DNA of 6,654 nucleotides from Deinococcus sp. (GTDB lineage: Bacteria > Deinococcota > Deinococci > Deinococcales > Deinococcaceae), in NCBI GenBank assembly GCA_030524065.1, contig JAUNHF010000014.1:1-6654 (forward strand). Reading direction: 5' to 3'. The notes beneath the pieces are model-generated. The model was not told the origin of the DNA. It did not search any database and saw only the letters and a program-made list of their open reading frames with translations. The translations under genes were made by a program, and so were the position numbers. Positions 1 to 6,467 of this stretch are shown one piece after another (position 1 is the first letter of the stretch; every line of letters begins with the position of its first letter).

Positions 1-2
1 AC

Positions 3-1823
3 TGCCTAAAAATCGAGGGCCGCTACAAGGACGCCGAGTTCGTGGCGCTGACCACGGCCGCCTACCGCAGGGCCGTAGACGAAGCCTGGGCTGGGCTGCC
101 GCTCAGCGTGACGCCCCAGGAAGAGCAGGACCTGGAACAGATTTATTCGCGGGGGCTGGGGCCGCACTTCATGACCGGCACCAACCATCAGGCTGTGGTG
201 CGCGGCCGGGCTCCCCGGCACCGGGGCGTGCGGGTGGCCACCGTGCGTGGCGTGACCGAGCGCGGCGTGCTGGTGGAGCTGGAGCGGGCAGTGCGGCCCG
301 GCGACGGTCTGGTGTTCGACCCGGCCAACTGGCGCAAGCCTGAAGGCCGCGAGGAGGGCGGCTTCGTGTACGGGCTGTGGCAGGGGGGCAAGCAGGTAGA
401 GGCGGAAGTGCGTCCCGGTCAGGTCTACGAACTGCGTTTTGGGCGCGGCGCGGTGGACCCTGGCCGCGTGCGTGAGGGCGACCCGGTGTGGCGTACCCAG
501 GACCCCACGCTGAACAGCCGCTTAAAGCCGCTGACCGACGCCGCTGACCCGGTCTATACCCGGCCCGTGTCCGCCCAGTTTGTAGGCCACCTGGGCGAGC
601 GGCCCACCCTCACCCTGAGCGATGAGGAAGGCCGCAGCGTGACCGTGCAGGGGGAGACTCCGCTGGGCGAGGCGCGCAACCGTGCCCTGGACGCCGTGAG
701 CCTGCGCGAGCAGCTGGGCAAGCTGGGCGGCACCGGCTACCACCTGGGCGAGTTCCGCGCCGAGCTGACTGCGCCAGAAGGCGTGGGTCTGTTCCTGCCG
801 CTGGGGGCGCTCAATGCCCTGCGCCGCGACGCCGTGGGCGCCCTCACCGAGCTGCGCGGGCGAGCGCCGGAGCGTGCGCCCGTGCCGCAGCTGGATGGGG
901 CACTGCGGGCCAGTGTGCAGAGCGGCCCGGTGGCCTCCACTGCTGCGCCGCAGCTGCATGTGCTGGTCCGCACGCCCGAGCAGCTGGACGCCGCCCTCTC
1001 GGAGCGCCCCGACTCCATCACACTGGATTATTTGGAGTTGTACGGGCTGAAACCTAGCGTGGAGCGGGTCAAGGCGGCGGGCATTCCGGTGCGGGTTGCC
1101 AGTCCGCGCATCCTCAAGCCCACCGAGCAGAACCTGCAAAAGTTCCTGCTGGGCCTGGGCGCGGACATTCTGGTGCGCTCGGGCGGGCTGCTTGAAGGCT
1201 TGCAGGCCGCAGAAGCGCTGCCCGCGCTGACCGGCGACTTTTCGCTCAATGCCGCCAACGTCCTGACTACCCGCGCCCTGCTGGACCTGGGCCTCAGCCG
1301 CATTACGCCCACCCACGACCTGAACGCCCAGCAGGTGGCCGAACTGGCCGCGCTCGTGGGGCCGGAAACGCTGGAAGCCATCGCCTACCAGCACCTGCCG
1401 GTCTTTCACACCGAGCACTGCGTGTTTTGCCGCTTTCTGAGCGACGGCACCGACTACACCAACTGCGGCCACCCCTGCGAGTCTCACCGGGTGGCGCTGC
1501 GCGACGAACGCGGCGTGCAGCACCCGGTCATGGCCGACGTGGGCTGCCGCAACACGGTGTTCGAAGGCCGCCCGCAGGTGGCCGGCATGCACCTGGACGA
1601 CTGGCAGGCGGTGGGCATCCGGCATTTCCGGCTGGAATTTGTTCACGAAACGCCGGAGCAGGTGCGTGCCGTGATCGCCCGGCACCGCGAGTATCTGGCG
1701 GGGGGGCTGAGCAGTGCCGAGCTGGAAGAGGTGCTGGAAGGGGTAAGCGACCAGGGCGTGACCGAGGGCAGCCTGTTCGTACCGCGTGACTTCGGCGTGT
1801 TGGACGAACTGCCGATGGTGTAA
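3..1823 (+). CDS. U32-family peptidase-like protein, RlhA/DUF3656 type (5' end outside window)
   Basis: The frame is open from the first bases of the window to TAA at 1821-1823, giving 606 visible residues; the true start lies upstream. The GTG at 42 is internal, because the preceding codons already read CLKIEGRYKDAEFVALTT, the hallmark end of a U32 catalytic domain. The visible order is the tail of the first U32 domain, a beta-rich middle region compatible with DUF3656 (about nt 200-700), and a second U32-like domain (about nt 960-1730). That last domain carries a cysteine cluster (HCVFC, NCGHPC, GCRNTVF; nt 1419-1547). E. coli RlhA, a U32+DUF3656 protein, makes 5-hydroxycytidine in 23S rRNA, so an RNA hydroxylation role is plausible. 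Other U32 proteins act in tRNA or ubiquinone metabolism or are called collagenase-like peptidases. Family assignment is confident; the exact substrate is inferred. I see no signal peptide in the visible part; the N-terminus is not available. Confidence 0.9.
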   Translation, partial: CLKIEGRYKDAEFVALTTAAYRRAVDEAWAGLPLSVTPQEEQDLEQIYSRGLGPHFMTGTNHQAVVRGRAPRHRGVRVATVRGVTERGVLVELERAVRPGDGLVFDPANWRKPEGREEGGFVYGLWQGGKQVEAEVRPGQVYELRFGRGAVDPGRVREGDPVWRTQDPTLNSRLKPLTDAADPVYTRPVSAQFVGHLGERPTLTLSDEEGRSVTVQGETPLGEARNRALDAVSLREQLGKLGGTGYHLGEFRAELTAPEGVGLFLPLGALNALRRDAVGALTELRGRAPERAPVPQLDGALRASVQSGPVASTAAPQLHVLVRTPEQLDAALSERPDSITLDYLELYGLKPSVERVKAAGIPVRVASPRILKPTEQNLQKFLLGLGADILVRSGGLLEGLQAAEALPALTGDFSLNAANVLTTRALLDLGLSRITPTHDLNAQQVAELAALVGPETLEAIAYQHLPVFHTEHCVFCRFLSDGTDYTNCGHPCESHRVALRDERGVQHPVMADVGCRNTVFEGRPQVAGMHLDDWQAVGIRHFRLEFVHETPEQVRAVIARHREYLAGGLSSAELEEVLEGVSDQGVTEGSLFVPRDFGVLDELPMV

Positions 1824-1841
1824 AGGTAGGCGAGTGGGTTT

Positions 1842-1867
1842 CGGTGGGCTACGTTCCGGTCCCACCG
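1842..1867 (+). terminator. Perfect 7-bp hairpin downstream of the U32 gene, possible terminator
   Basis: CGGTGGG at 1842-1848 and CCCACCG at 1861-1867 are perfect inverted complements around a 12-nt loop, starting 18 nt after the U32 stop codon. No real U-tract follows (only CTGACTTTC), so it is not a textbook intrinsic terminator. The right arm could also pair weakly with the GC-rich GCGGGTGG that follows (1878-1885). It may be an attenuated terminator, a 3'-end stabiliser or chance in GC-rich DNA. Confidence 0.3.
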
Positions 1868-2213
1868 CTGACTTTCGGCGGGTGGCGGCCTCTGGGCGTG
1901 CCTGACCTGTTCTATACACCGCTGGCTTGCTTCTGCGACCTGCGGCCTGGCGGCACTATTTTGGGCGGGCGTGGTGCGGAACCTTTGCAGGCCGAATAGC
2001 GCGCAGGGCGAGCGGTGGCACAGATGAACAGCATTGCTGCTGGGCTGGCCGCCCAGTGCCCACAGGGTATGCCAGAGCTGCTTGCCGGCAGTCGGGGCCA
2101 GTTCTTCCCGGCTGACAAGCAGGCAAGCGCCGCCTGAGGCCTTGCTGTGCGGGCCGCTGCACCGCTTTCTGAAGCAACTCCAATCTGTGCCAACTTCGCC
2201 AGCCCGCGCTGCC

Positions 2214-2219
2214 TACACT
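2214..2219 (+). promoter_or_regulatory. -10 box of leaderless promoter for the ABC operon
   Basis: TACACT fits TANNNT and is followed by exactly 6 nt (GCGCGG) and then the GTG start at 2226. This places transcription start at or next to the start codon. I see no convincing -35 hexamer at 16-18 bp and no Shine-Dalgarno sequence. The box supports GTG 2226 over the longer upstream reading of this frame. Confidence 0.6.
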
Positions 2220-2225
2220 GCGCGG

Positions 2226-3005
2226 GTGATAGAAGTCAGCGGGTACACCAAACGCTTCGGCCAAGTGGCGGCAGTGGACAACCTCAGCTTTAGCGTGGGC
2301 GCGGGCGAGCTGTTTGGGCTGCTGGGCAGCAACAGGGCCGGCAAAACCACCACCATTCGGGCGCTGGTGGGGCTGACCCGGCCCACGTCCGGCGCAGTGC
2401 GGGTGGCCGGCCACGATGTCTGGGCGCAGCCTATGGCGGCCAAAGCCGCTTTCGGCTACATCCCTGACCGGCCTTACCTGTACGGCAAGCTGAGCGCCCG
2501 CGAGCTGCTGCGCTTCGTGGCTGATCTGTACCGGGTGCCCAGTGCGGGGCCGGAAATAGAGCGCTGGCTGGAGTTGTTTCGCCTGAGCGAATACGGCAAC
2601 GAACTGATCGAAACCTACTCGCACGGCATGCGCCAAAAGGTTGCCATTATTGCCGCCATGCTGCCCGACCCGCCGGTCCTGATTGTGGACGAGCCGATGG
2701 TGGGCCTGGACCCCCACGCGGCGCGGCAGGTGCGCGAGCTGTTCCGCGCCCACGCCGACCGGGGCCGCGCCGTGCTGCTGACCACCCACTCGCTGCCGCT
2801 GGCCGAGGCGGTATGTGACCGGTTGGTGGTGCTGGACCGGGGCCGCGTGCTGGGGGCCGGCACGGTGGATGATCTGCGGGCTCAGACCGGGACGGCGGCG
2901 GGAGGGGCAGACGGCGAAAGCCTGGAGCGCGTCTTTTTCCGGCTGCTGGAAGAAGAACAGGCCAACGAGCGTGCGGCCAAAGTGGCGGCCGGGGCCACAG
3001 AGTGA
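2226..3005 (+). CDS. ABC transporter ATP-binding protein (ABC-2/exporter type)
   Basis: A 259-residue ATPase that should power the permease encoded immediately downstream, acting at the inner face of the cytoplasmic membrane. GTG 2226 is chosen because family homology starts there (IEVSGYTKRFG) and a -10 box sits 6 nt upstream; in-frame sequence further upstream looks non-coding. Domains in order: A-loop Tyr/Phe region near residue 11, Walker A GSNRAGKTT at 34-42, Q-loop region GYIPDRPYLYGKL at 77-89 with Asp where Gln is classical, ABC signature YSHGMRQK at 131-138, Walker B VLIVDEP at 151-157, D-loop GLDP at 160-163, H-loop TTHS at 186-189. The P-D/E form of the Q-loop and the SHGMRQK signature are usual in this exporter subgroup. 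Oddity: residue 37 (codon AGG at 2334-2336) is Arg where nearly all ABC proteins have Gly (GPNGAGKT). The strict GxxxxGKT pattern is kept. The stop overlaps the permease start by 4 nt (GTGA), implying translational coupling. The substrate is unknown. Confidence 0.93.
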   Translation: MIEVSGYTKRFGQVAAVDNLSFSVGAGELFGLLGSNRAGKTTTIRALVGLTRPTSGAVRVAGHDVWAQPMAAKAAFGYIPDRPYLYGKLSARELLRFVADLYRVPSAGPEIERWLELFRLSEYGNELIETYSHGMRQKVAIIAAMLPDPPVLIVDEPMVGLDPHAARQVRELFRAHADRGRAVLLTTHSLPLAEAVCDRLVVLDRGRVLGAGTVDDLRAQTGTAAGGADGESLERVFFRLLEEEQANERAAKVAAGATE

Positions 3006-4666
3006 CCCGCCCCGGCCCGTCGCTGCTGGCCCTCAAGGCGCGGGCCTCGGCCAACGCCTTGGCGCGGGGCAACAAGGCCGGGTTCGCGCTGCTGGGGGCC
3101 CTGGGCTTGCTGCTCGCCTACGCCGAAGTGTGGGGCACTTGGCGGGCGCTGAACTTTCTGGGGACGTTTGGCGACATCGGCCTGAACGTGTTTGCGCGGG
3201 TGCTGGAAATCGGGCTGCTGGTGCTGACCTCCGGCGTGGCGTTCAGTGCCACGACTGCCGCCATCACCACGCTGTACCTCAGTGACGACCTCAACTTTTT
3301 GCTGGCGCAGCCCATCCGCACGGTGCGGGTGTTCGGGCTCAAGGTGACAGAGACATTTCTGGTCAGTGCCCTGGTGCCGCTGCTGCTCATGCTGCCTCTC
3401 TTTTTCACGCTGGCCGCGTTCTTGCAGGCGCCCTGGTGGGCATATCTGGTGACTGCGCTGGCCTGCGCCGCTATTTTTGCCGCGCCAGTCGGGCTGGGAG
3501 CGCTGCTGGCCGTGGGGCTGATGCGGGTGGCTCCAGCAGGCCGCGTGCGCGACGTGGCAACCGGGCTTGGTGTGATCCTGAGCGCGGGGCTGGTGTTTGC
3601 GGTGCGGGCCCTGCGTCCCGAAGCCGTGCTGAGCCGAATGCAGAACCCGGACGAATTCGGGCAGGTGCTGCGCGAGTTTGCCAGCCCCACCAATCCACTG
3701 CTGCCACCTTCCTGGGCCGCTCAGAGCGTGTGGCTGGCGGCTCGCGGCGAGTGGCCGCTGCCGCTGCTGCCGCTCTTGGGGCTGACCGGTGGGCTGCTGG
3801 CCCTGGCGACCTGGCTGGCGGGCAAGGCCTATCAGGAAGGCTGGGCGCGGGCGCTGGATGCGGGCACGTCCCGCCTGGACCTGGCCCCCCGCGCCGCCAG
3901 CCCCGGCGAGCGCCTCCTGGTCCGCCTTGGCCCCGCTGGAGCGCTGGCCTACAAAGACTGGCGGGTCATCCTGCGCGACCCCACCCAGTGGAGCCAGCTG
4001 CTGGTGGTGGTGGCCCTGGCCGGCGTGTACTTGATGTCGGTGCAGGGCGTGCCACTGCCGTATCCCCAGTTCCGCGAGATTCTGGGCTACTTCCAGCTGG
4101 TGTTTCAGGGATTTATCGTGGCGGCGGTGGCGGTGCGGCTGGCCTTTCCGGCGGTCAGCACCGAGGGCCGCGCCTACTGGCTGCTGCGCACTGGCCCCAT
4201 CACGGCGCGGCAGATCGTGCTCAGCAAGTTCCTGGGCATCTTGCCGGTCACGCTGCTGCTGAGCGTGGTGCTGGCGGTGGCAAGTGGCCGCATCATGGCG
4301 GTGGGGCCTGCGGTCATGCTGCTCAGCGTGCTGCTGGCCCTCAGCAACGCCCTGGTGATCACGGCGCTGGGCACGGGCATGGGGGCAGCCAGCCCACGCT
4401 TTACCGCCGACAACCCGGCCGAAATCGGCGTCAGTCCGGCGGGACTGGCCTTTATGGGCCTGAGCCTGCTGTACGCGGCCGGTTCGGCGGCGCTGCTGGG
4501 CAAGGCGGCCATGGGCAGTGTGCTGCGGCCTGACCTGTTTCCAGGCTACTCGGCGCTGTGGTCGCTGGAGGGCCTGCTCGGCCTGGGCGCCCTGCTGCTG
4601 CTGACGGCCCTGGGCACCTGGGGCGCGCTGCGCTACGGCTGGCGCGGGCTGGAGCGGTGGGAGTGA
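3002..4666 (+). CDS. ABC exporter permease, large multi-pass membrane protein
   Basis: A 554-residue integral membrane protein that forms the channel part of the exporter with the upstream ATPase. It starts at GTG 3002 within the ATPase stop (GTGA overlap). By eye there are about 11-12 hydrophobic segments, near residues 26-41, 63-88, 117-140, 148-173, 186-203, 252-273, 331-348, 362-382, 411-428, 434-457, 479-500 and 521-540. Conserved-looking cytoplasmic motifs are LYLSDDLNFLLAQPIR (91-106), KDWRVILRDPTQWSQ (318-332) and EGRAYWLLRTGPIT (388-401). I recognise these as typical of large putative ABC exporter permeases that pair with ATPases of this subgroup. The two halves look like a duplicated six-helix layout around a basic linker (about 275-320), but this is only a visual impression. 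No substrate-binding protein is nearby, which fits export rather than import. Cargo cannot be told from sequence. Confidence 0.88.
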   Translation: MTRPGPSLLALKARASANALARGNKAGFALLGALGLLLAYAEVWGTWRALNFLGTFGDIGLNVFARVLEIGLLVLTSGVAFSATTAAITTLYLSDDLNFLLAQPIRTVRVFGLKVTETFLVSALVPLLLMLPLFFTLAAFLQAPWWAYLVTALACAAIFAAPVGLGALLAVGLMRVAPAGRVRDVATGLGVILSAGLVFAVRALRPEAVLSRMQNPDEFGQVLREFASPTNPLLPPSWAAQSVWLAARGEWPLPLLPLLGLTGGLLALATWLAGKAYQEGWARALDAGTSRLDLAPRAASPGERLLVRLGPAGALAYKDWRVILRDPTQWSQLLVVVALAGVYLMSVQGVPLPYPQFREILGYFQLVFQGFIVAAVAVRLAFPAVSTEGRAYWLLRTGPITARQIVLSKFLGILPVTLLLSVVLAVASGRIMAVGPAVMLLSVLLALSNALVITALGTGMGAASPRFTADNPAEIGVSPAGLAFMGLSLLYAAGSAALLGKAAMGSVLRPDLFPGYSALWSLEGLLGLGALLLLTALGTWGALRYGWRGLERWE

Positions 4667-4707
4667 GTCCAGAGCCTGCCTGAACGTGGAGCTGGATGTG
4701 TAAGGTT

Positions 4708-5092
4708 TTATGCGGGCACCCCCAGGCTTCGGCGCCCGTGTGCTGTCCAGTGCTCTGGAGGCTTGCGCGTGGTGTGGGTGGCCTCCGCGTCGTTGCAGTA
4801 GACCCGCAACCAGAAATCTTCTTTCAGGTCGGCGGGCGCGGCCTTGTGTACGGCCAGCACGATGTCACGCCCCCCATAGAAGTTGCTACAGAGCCGCCGC
4901 TTCTTCTCCCGTTGTGGTCAGTTCGCCCGCTGCATTTTGGGCATTGCCCGCGTCAGAGCTCTCGCGGATGGGCCGGATGGCGGGTGGGTCAACTTGAGCC
5001 TGAGCATGTGCTGGTGCCAGGAGCAGCGCCAAACCAAAGGGGGCCTTGAGTTGTGTATGTGCGCTTCCGCGAGCACTTTGAGTGCATCCCAC
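4708..5092 (-). pseudogene. Probable frameshifted remnant of a secreted-protein gene
   Basis: Two minus-strand frames together look like one protein. The first (from GTG 5092 to TAG 4886-4888) carries a signal-peptide-like stretch, FGLALLLAPAHAQAQVDP, followed by an acidic, Ala-rich segment with G/C-rich third positions. The second frame is open from 4917 to TAA 4708-4710 (69 residues) and contains SNFYGGRDIVLAVHKAAP, DLKEDFWLRVYCND and RKPPEHWTAHGRRSLG. This is well-balanced, coding-like sequence, but it lacks a start codon and is preceded by in-frame TGA 4918-4920. A shift between 4888 and 4917 would join the export signal to this tail. It lies directly downstream of the kinase-like gene, on the same strand, and convergent with the ABC operon. 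I do not recognise the family. Sequencing error or two unrelated small ORFs are alternatives. The rest of 4667-5101 shows nothing else I can support. Confidence 0.42.
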
Positions 5093-5101
5093 TGCCTTTG
5101 G

Positions 5102-5677
5102 TCAGTCTGCGCGGCGCGAGTCAGCGCAGAGGTGCGGGCGCCGAAAGCCGCCCAGCCGCCGCAGCCAGCGCTCAGTCTCAGCGGGGGTTCGCAGCCGCAC
5201 CACGTCCAGGTGGGGATACCGGGCCAGCTTCTGCCGGTTGCGGCTGCGGTTCTTCCAGTGCGTGCGGAAAAACCAGCGCAAAATGCCGTCCGGGGCCAGC
5301 AGGGTAAACCACTGCTCGCGGTTGCCGTTCCAGAGTTCCTCGCGGGTCCACATTCGCCGCAGGGTGCGCCGCAGCAGCCGCCCGAACACTATGGGCGCCG
5401 GATAATCCAGCCAGACCACCGTGTCGGCACGCGGCCAGCTGATGTCCTGCCCCTTGGTGTAGTTGCCGTCCATGATCCAAGCGGGCTGCGCGGTAAAAGC
5501 GTCCACAGCGGCGCGGAACTCTGCCAGCGGCGCTTCCTGCCAGCCGGGCCGATGGTTCCAGGTGTCCTGCTCGGCGTGCGGTATGCCCAGCACTTGCCCC
5601 AGCCGCCGCGCCAGCGTGGTTTTGCCGCTGCCGGTGGTGCCGATAACCAGGATTCGCTGCATGTGGGAGTTGGGCAT
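5102..5677 (-). CDS. Small P-loop NTPase/kinase-like protein (adenylate kinase or FlaR-like fold)
   Basis: A 191-residue protein with Walker A GTTGSGKTT at residues 13-21 immediately after a beta strand (RILVIG), as in nucleoside/shikimate-kinase-like P-loop proteins. Further motifs are WIMDGNY at 67-73, a hydrophobic strand ending in Asp (VVWLDYP, 87-93) that can serve as the Walker B region, and an Arg-rich stretch RLLRRTLRR (100-108) resembling a lid. This set matches the family often annotated AAA family ATPase, adenylate kinase or DNA topology modulation protein FlaR. The phosphate acceptor is unknown and no catalytic activity can be assigned. ATG 5677 is preferred because a TAGCTT -10-like box lies 8 nt upstream; ATG 5662 (MQRIL) is a good alternative, only five residues shorter. 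The upstream extension to 5755 reads as non-coding. The C-terminus is Arg-rich. It may follow the secreted-protein gene (97-nt gap), but probably has its own promoter. Confidence 0.82.
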   Translation of the reverse strand: MPNSHMQRILVIGTTGSGKTTLARRLGQVLGIPHAEQDTWNHRPGWQEAPLAEFRAAVDAFTAQPAWIMDGNYTKGQDISWPRADTVVWLDYPAPIVFGRLLRRTLRRMWTREELWNGNREQWFTLLAPDGILRWFFRTHWKNRSRNRQKLARYPHLDVVRLRTPAETERWLRRLGGFRRPHLCADSRRAD

Positions 5678-5685
5678 AGGCGCCG

Positions 5686-5691
5686 AAGCTA
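5686..5691 (-). promoter_or_regulatory. Possible -10 box of leaderless promoter for the kinase-like gene
   Basis: On the minus strand TAGCTT is followed by 8 nt and then ATG 5677. No Shine-Dalgarno sequence precedes either candidate ATG, and no good -35 hexamer is visible. This is the weakest of the four gene-proximal -10 boxes in the window. Confidence 0.35.
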
Positions 5692-5774
5692 GCGCGGCGG
5701 GACGGGGGCAGAGATGCGCCAAATGGCGTACTGGGCCGGCAAAATGGAGGACCACGCTATGGCTGGAACTGGCC

Positions 5775-6257
5775 CTAGTCGCAACTCAGCCCTGCCTCCC
5801 GCGAGGCCCATACATAGTGCAGGTAGTCAGTGGGCAATGCCTGCAAAATGGCCGAACGGCTCAGCGGCGGTACGGCCTTTGCCTCGGTCACCACGCCGCT
5901 GCCGCCGTAGTCCAGTTGCAGCAGCCTGACCCGCCGCCCATCCTCCCAGAGACTTTGGGTGACGCGGTCATGGCGCCCTGCCCAGTCGAACCAGAAGTTG
6001 AGTTCAGTGTTCCGCTCTGCTTCGCCGTAGCGGCTGACCTGCCTAAACCGCCGAACGGTGCCGCGTCCATCCCGCCAGAAGGTGCGGGTGTCCTGTCTGC
6101 CGCTACACATGTCTTTAACAGTCAATGTGCGCCTCGAATAAGCCCCTGCCGCAATCTGGCGCTGCACAAAAGCCGCGTTGGCCGCGCTGTCCGCCAGAGC
6201 ATTGGCCTGGTGGACAGCAGTCAGGGTCAGCAGAAGCAAGGCAGAGCGCAGGCGCAT
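5775..6257 (-). CDS. Secreted protein of unknown function, 160 aa
   Basis: The start ATG 6257 is set by a -10 box TACTCT 6 nt upstream and by a signal peptide beginning at that Met: MRLRS, then LLLLTLTA, then an AxA-type cleavage region (QANALAD) near residue 20-22. The frame stays open upstream to 6383, but that part runs through the tRNA and its terminator, so it is not coding. The mature part is about 138 residues, rich in Arg, Trp and Tyr, with probable beta strands (TRTFWRDG, LNFWFDWAG, RRVRLLQLDYGG). It has just two cysteines, C51 (DMCSG) and C159 (the second-to-last residue), which could form a disulfide outside the membrane. There is no lipobox Cys at the cleavage site. I do not recognise the family. 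It lies downstream of tRNA-Ala on the same strand and upstream of the kinase-like gene. Confidence 0.78.
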   Translation of the reverse strand: MRLRSALLLLTLTAVHQANALADSAANAAFVQRQIAAGAYSRRTLTVKDMCSGRQDTRTFWRDGRGTVRRFRQVSRYGEAERNTELNFWFDWAGRHDRVTQSLWEDGRRVRLLQLDYGGSGVVTEAKAVPPLSRSAILQALPTDYLHYVWASREAGLSCD

Positions 6258-6263
6258 GGCCGC

Positions 6264-6269
6264 AGAGTA
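6264..6269 (-). promoter_or_regulatory. -10 box of leaderless promoter for the secreted-protein gene
   Basis: On the minus strand TACTCT is followed by exactly 6 nt (GCGGCC) and ATG 6257. There is no Shine-Dalgarno sequence. The expected -35 position (about 6287-6293) touches the T-rich tail of the tRNA terminator and has no good match to TTGACA. Confidence 0.58.
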
Positions 6270-6292
6270 GAAGAAACCTGTGAGAGCCAGCA

Positions 6293-6333
6293 CAAAAGAA
6301 AAAAGAAAAACCGCCACCCATACAGGTGACGGT
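6293..6333 (-). terminator. Rho-independent terminator of tRNA-Ala
   Basis: Reading the minus strand just after the tRNA: ACCGTCACC (6333-6325), a 6-nt loop, then GGTGGCGGT (6318-6310). This forms a 9-bp stem with a single U-G wobble. It is followed directly by a long T-rich tract interrupted by C (down to about 6293). The stem begins 6 nt beyond the encoded CCA, ideal for ending a single-tRNA transcript. Confidence 0.85.
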
Positions 6334-6339
6334 CTATTC

Positions 6340-6414
<75 letters not shown>

Positions 6415-6424
6415 TCAGCGCTGA
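6415..6424. repeat. 10-bp perfect palindrome at the tRNA transcription start
   Basis: TCAGCGCTGA reads the same on both strands. It fills the gap between the tRNA -10 box and the mature tRNA 5' end, so it should cover the transcription start and short leader. It could be a regulator site, a leader structure or chance. Confidence 0.35.
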
Positions 6425-6427
6425 ACG

Positions 6428-6457
6428 AGCTTAGCACGGGACAGAAAGCTTTGGCAA
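6428..6457 (-). promoter_or_regulatory. Promoter of tRNA-Ala (-35 and -10)
   Basis: On the minus strand -35 TTGCCA (6457-6452) and -10 TAAGCT (6433-6428) are separated by 18 bp. Start of transcription would fall near 6421, leaving a leader of only about 6-7 nt before the mature tRNA end. This is the best sigma70-type promoter in the window. Confidence 0.7.
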
Positions 6458-6467
6458 GCGTTACCCT
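6438..6467 (+). promoter_or_regulatory. Promoter of mnmE, leaderless type
   Basis: -10 TACCCT (6462-6467) lies 7 nt before ATG 6475. GGGACA (6438-6443), with an 18-bp spacer, matches the GACA half of TTGACA. No Shine-Dalgarno sequence is present. The region is interleaved with the divergent tRNA promoter. Confidence 0.5.

Larger units (their letters stand above)
1824..2225. other. Intergenic stretch with no convincing intact gene; possible gene remnant
   Basis: About 400 nt separate the U32 gene from the ABC operon. On the + strand the frame containing GTG 1844 is open from within the end of the U32 gene to 2137 apart from one TAG at 1997-1999. It encodes 51 residues from 1844 (with a CFC motif) and then a helix-like 37-residue tail from ATG 2024 (starts MNSIAAGL, ends TGA 2135-2137). 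G/C at third positions is about two thirds in both pieces, weaker than in the flanking genes. A small hairpin, CTGGGC-5 nt-GCCCAG, lies at 2040-2056. I do not recognise either peptide. This could be a decayed gene, two small ORFs, or chance openness in GC-rich DNA. Confidence 0.35.

Noticed and set aside
1913..1918. TATACA as a possible -10 box in the gap after the U32 gene.
   Set aside because: There is no matching -35 element and no start codon at leaderless distance; it does not precede a supported gene.
522..1919. Long minus-strand open frame (465 codons) opposite the U32 gene.
   Set aside because: It mirrors the codon structure of the confidently identified U32 gene and has a low-complexity Gln/His/Arg/Ala composition; it is a GC-rich antisense shadow.
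2034..2225. Upstream extension of the ABC ATPase frame to 2034.
   Set aside because: ATPase homology starts at 2226, the extension has poor coding character, and a -10 box sits 6 nt before GTG 2226.
4713..4738. 8-bp hairpin (CGGGCGCC/GGTGCCCG on the minus strand, one G-U pair) at the end of the decayed gene, considered as a terminator.
   Set aside because: It overlaps the stop-proximal codons and is followed by CATAAAACC, with no U-tract; stems of this size are common in GC-rich coding-like DNA.
4669..4758. 7-bp inverted repeat CCAGAGC / GCTCTGG flanking about 76 nt after the permease gene.
   Set aside because: The arms are too far apart for a terminator and there is no target duplication or mobile-element content; chance is likely.
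5721..5731. Short CGCC-AAAT-GGCG hairpin between the secreted-protein and kinase-like genes.
   Set aside because: A stem of only 4-5 bp without a T-tract is too weak to call a terminator.
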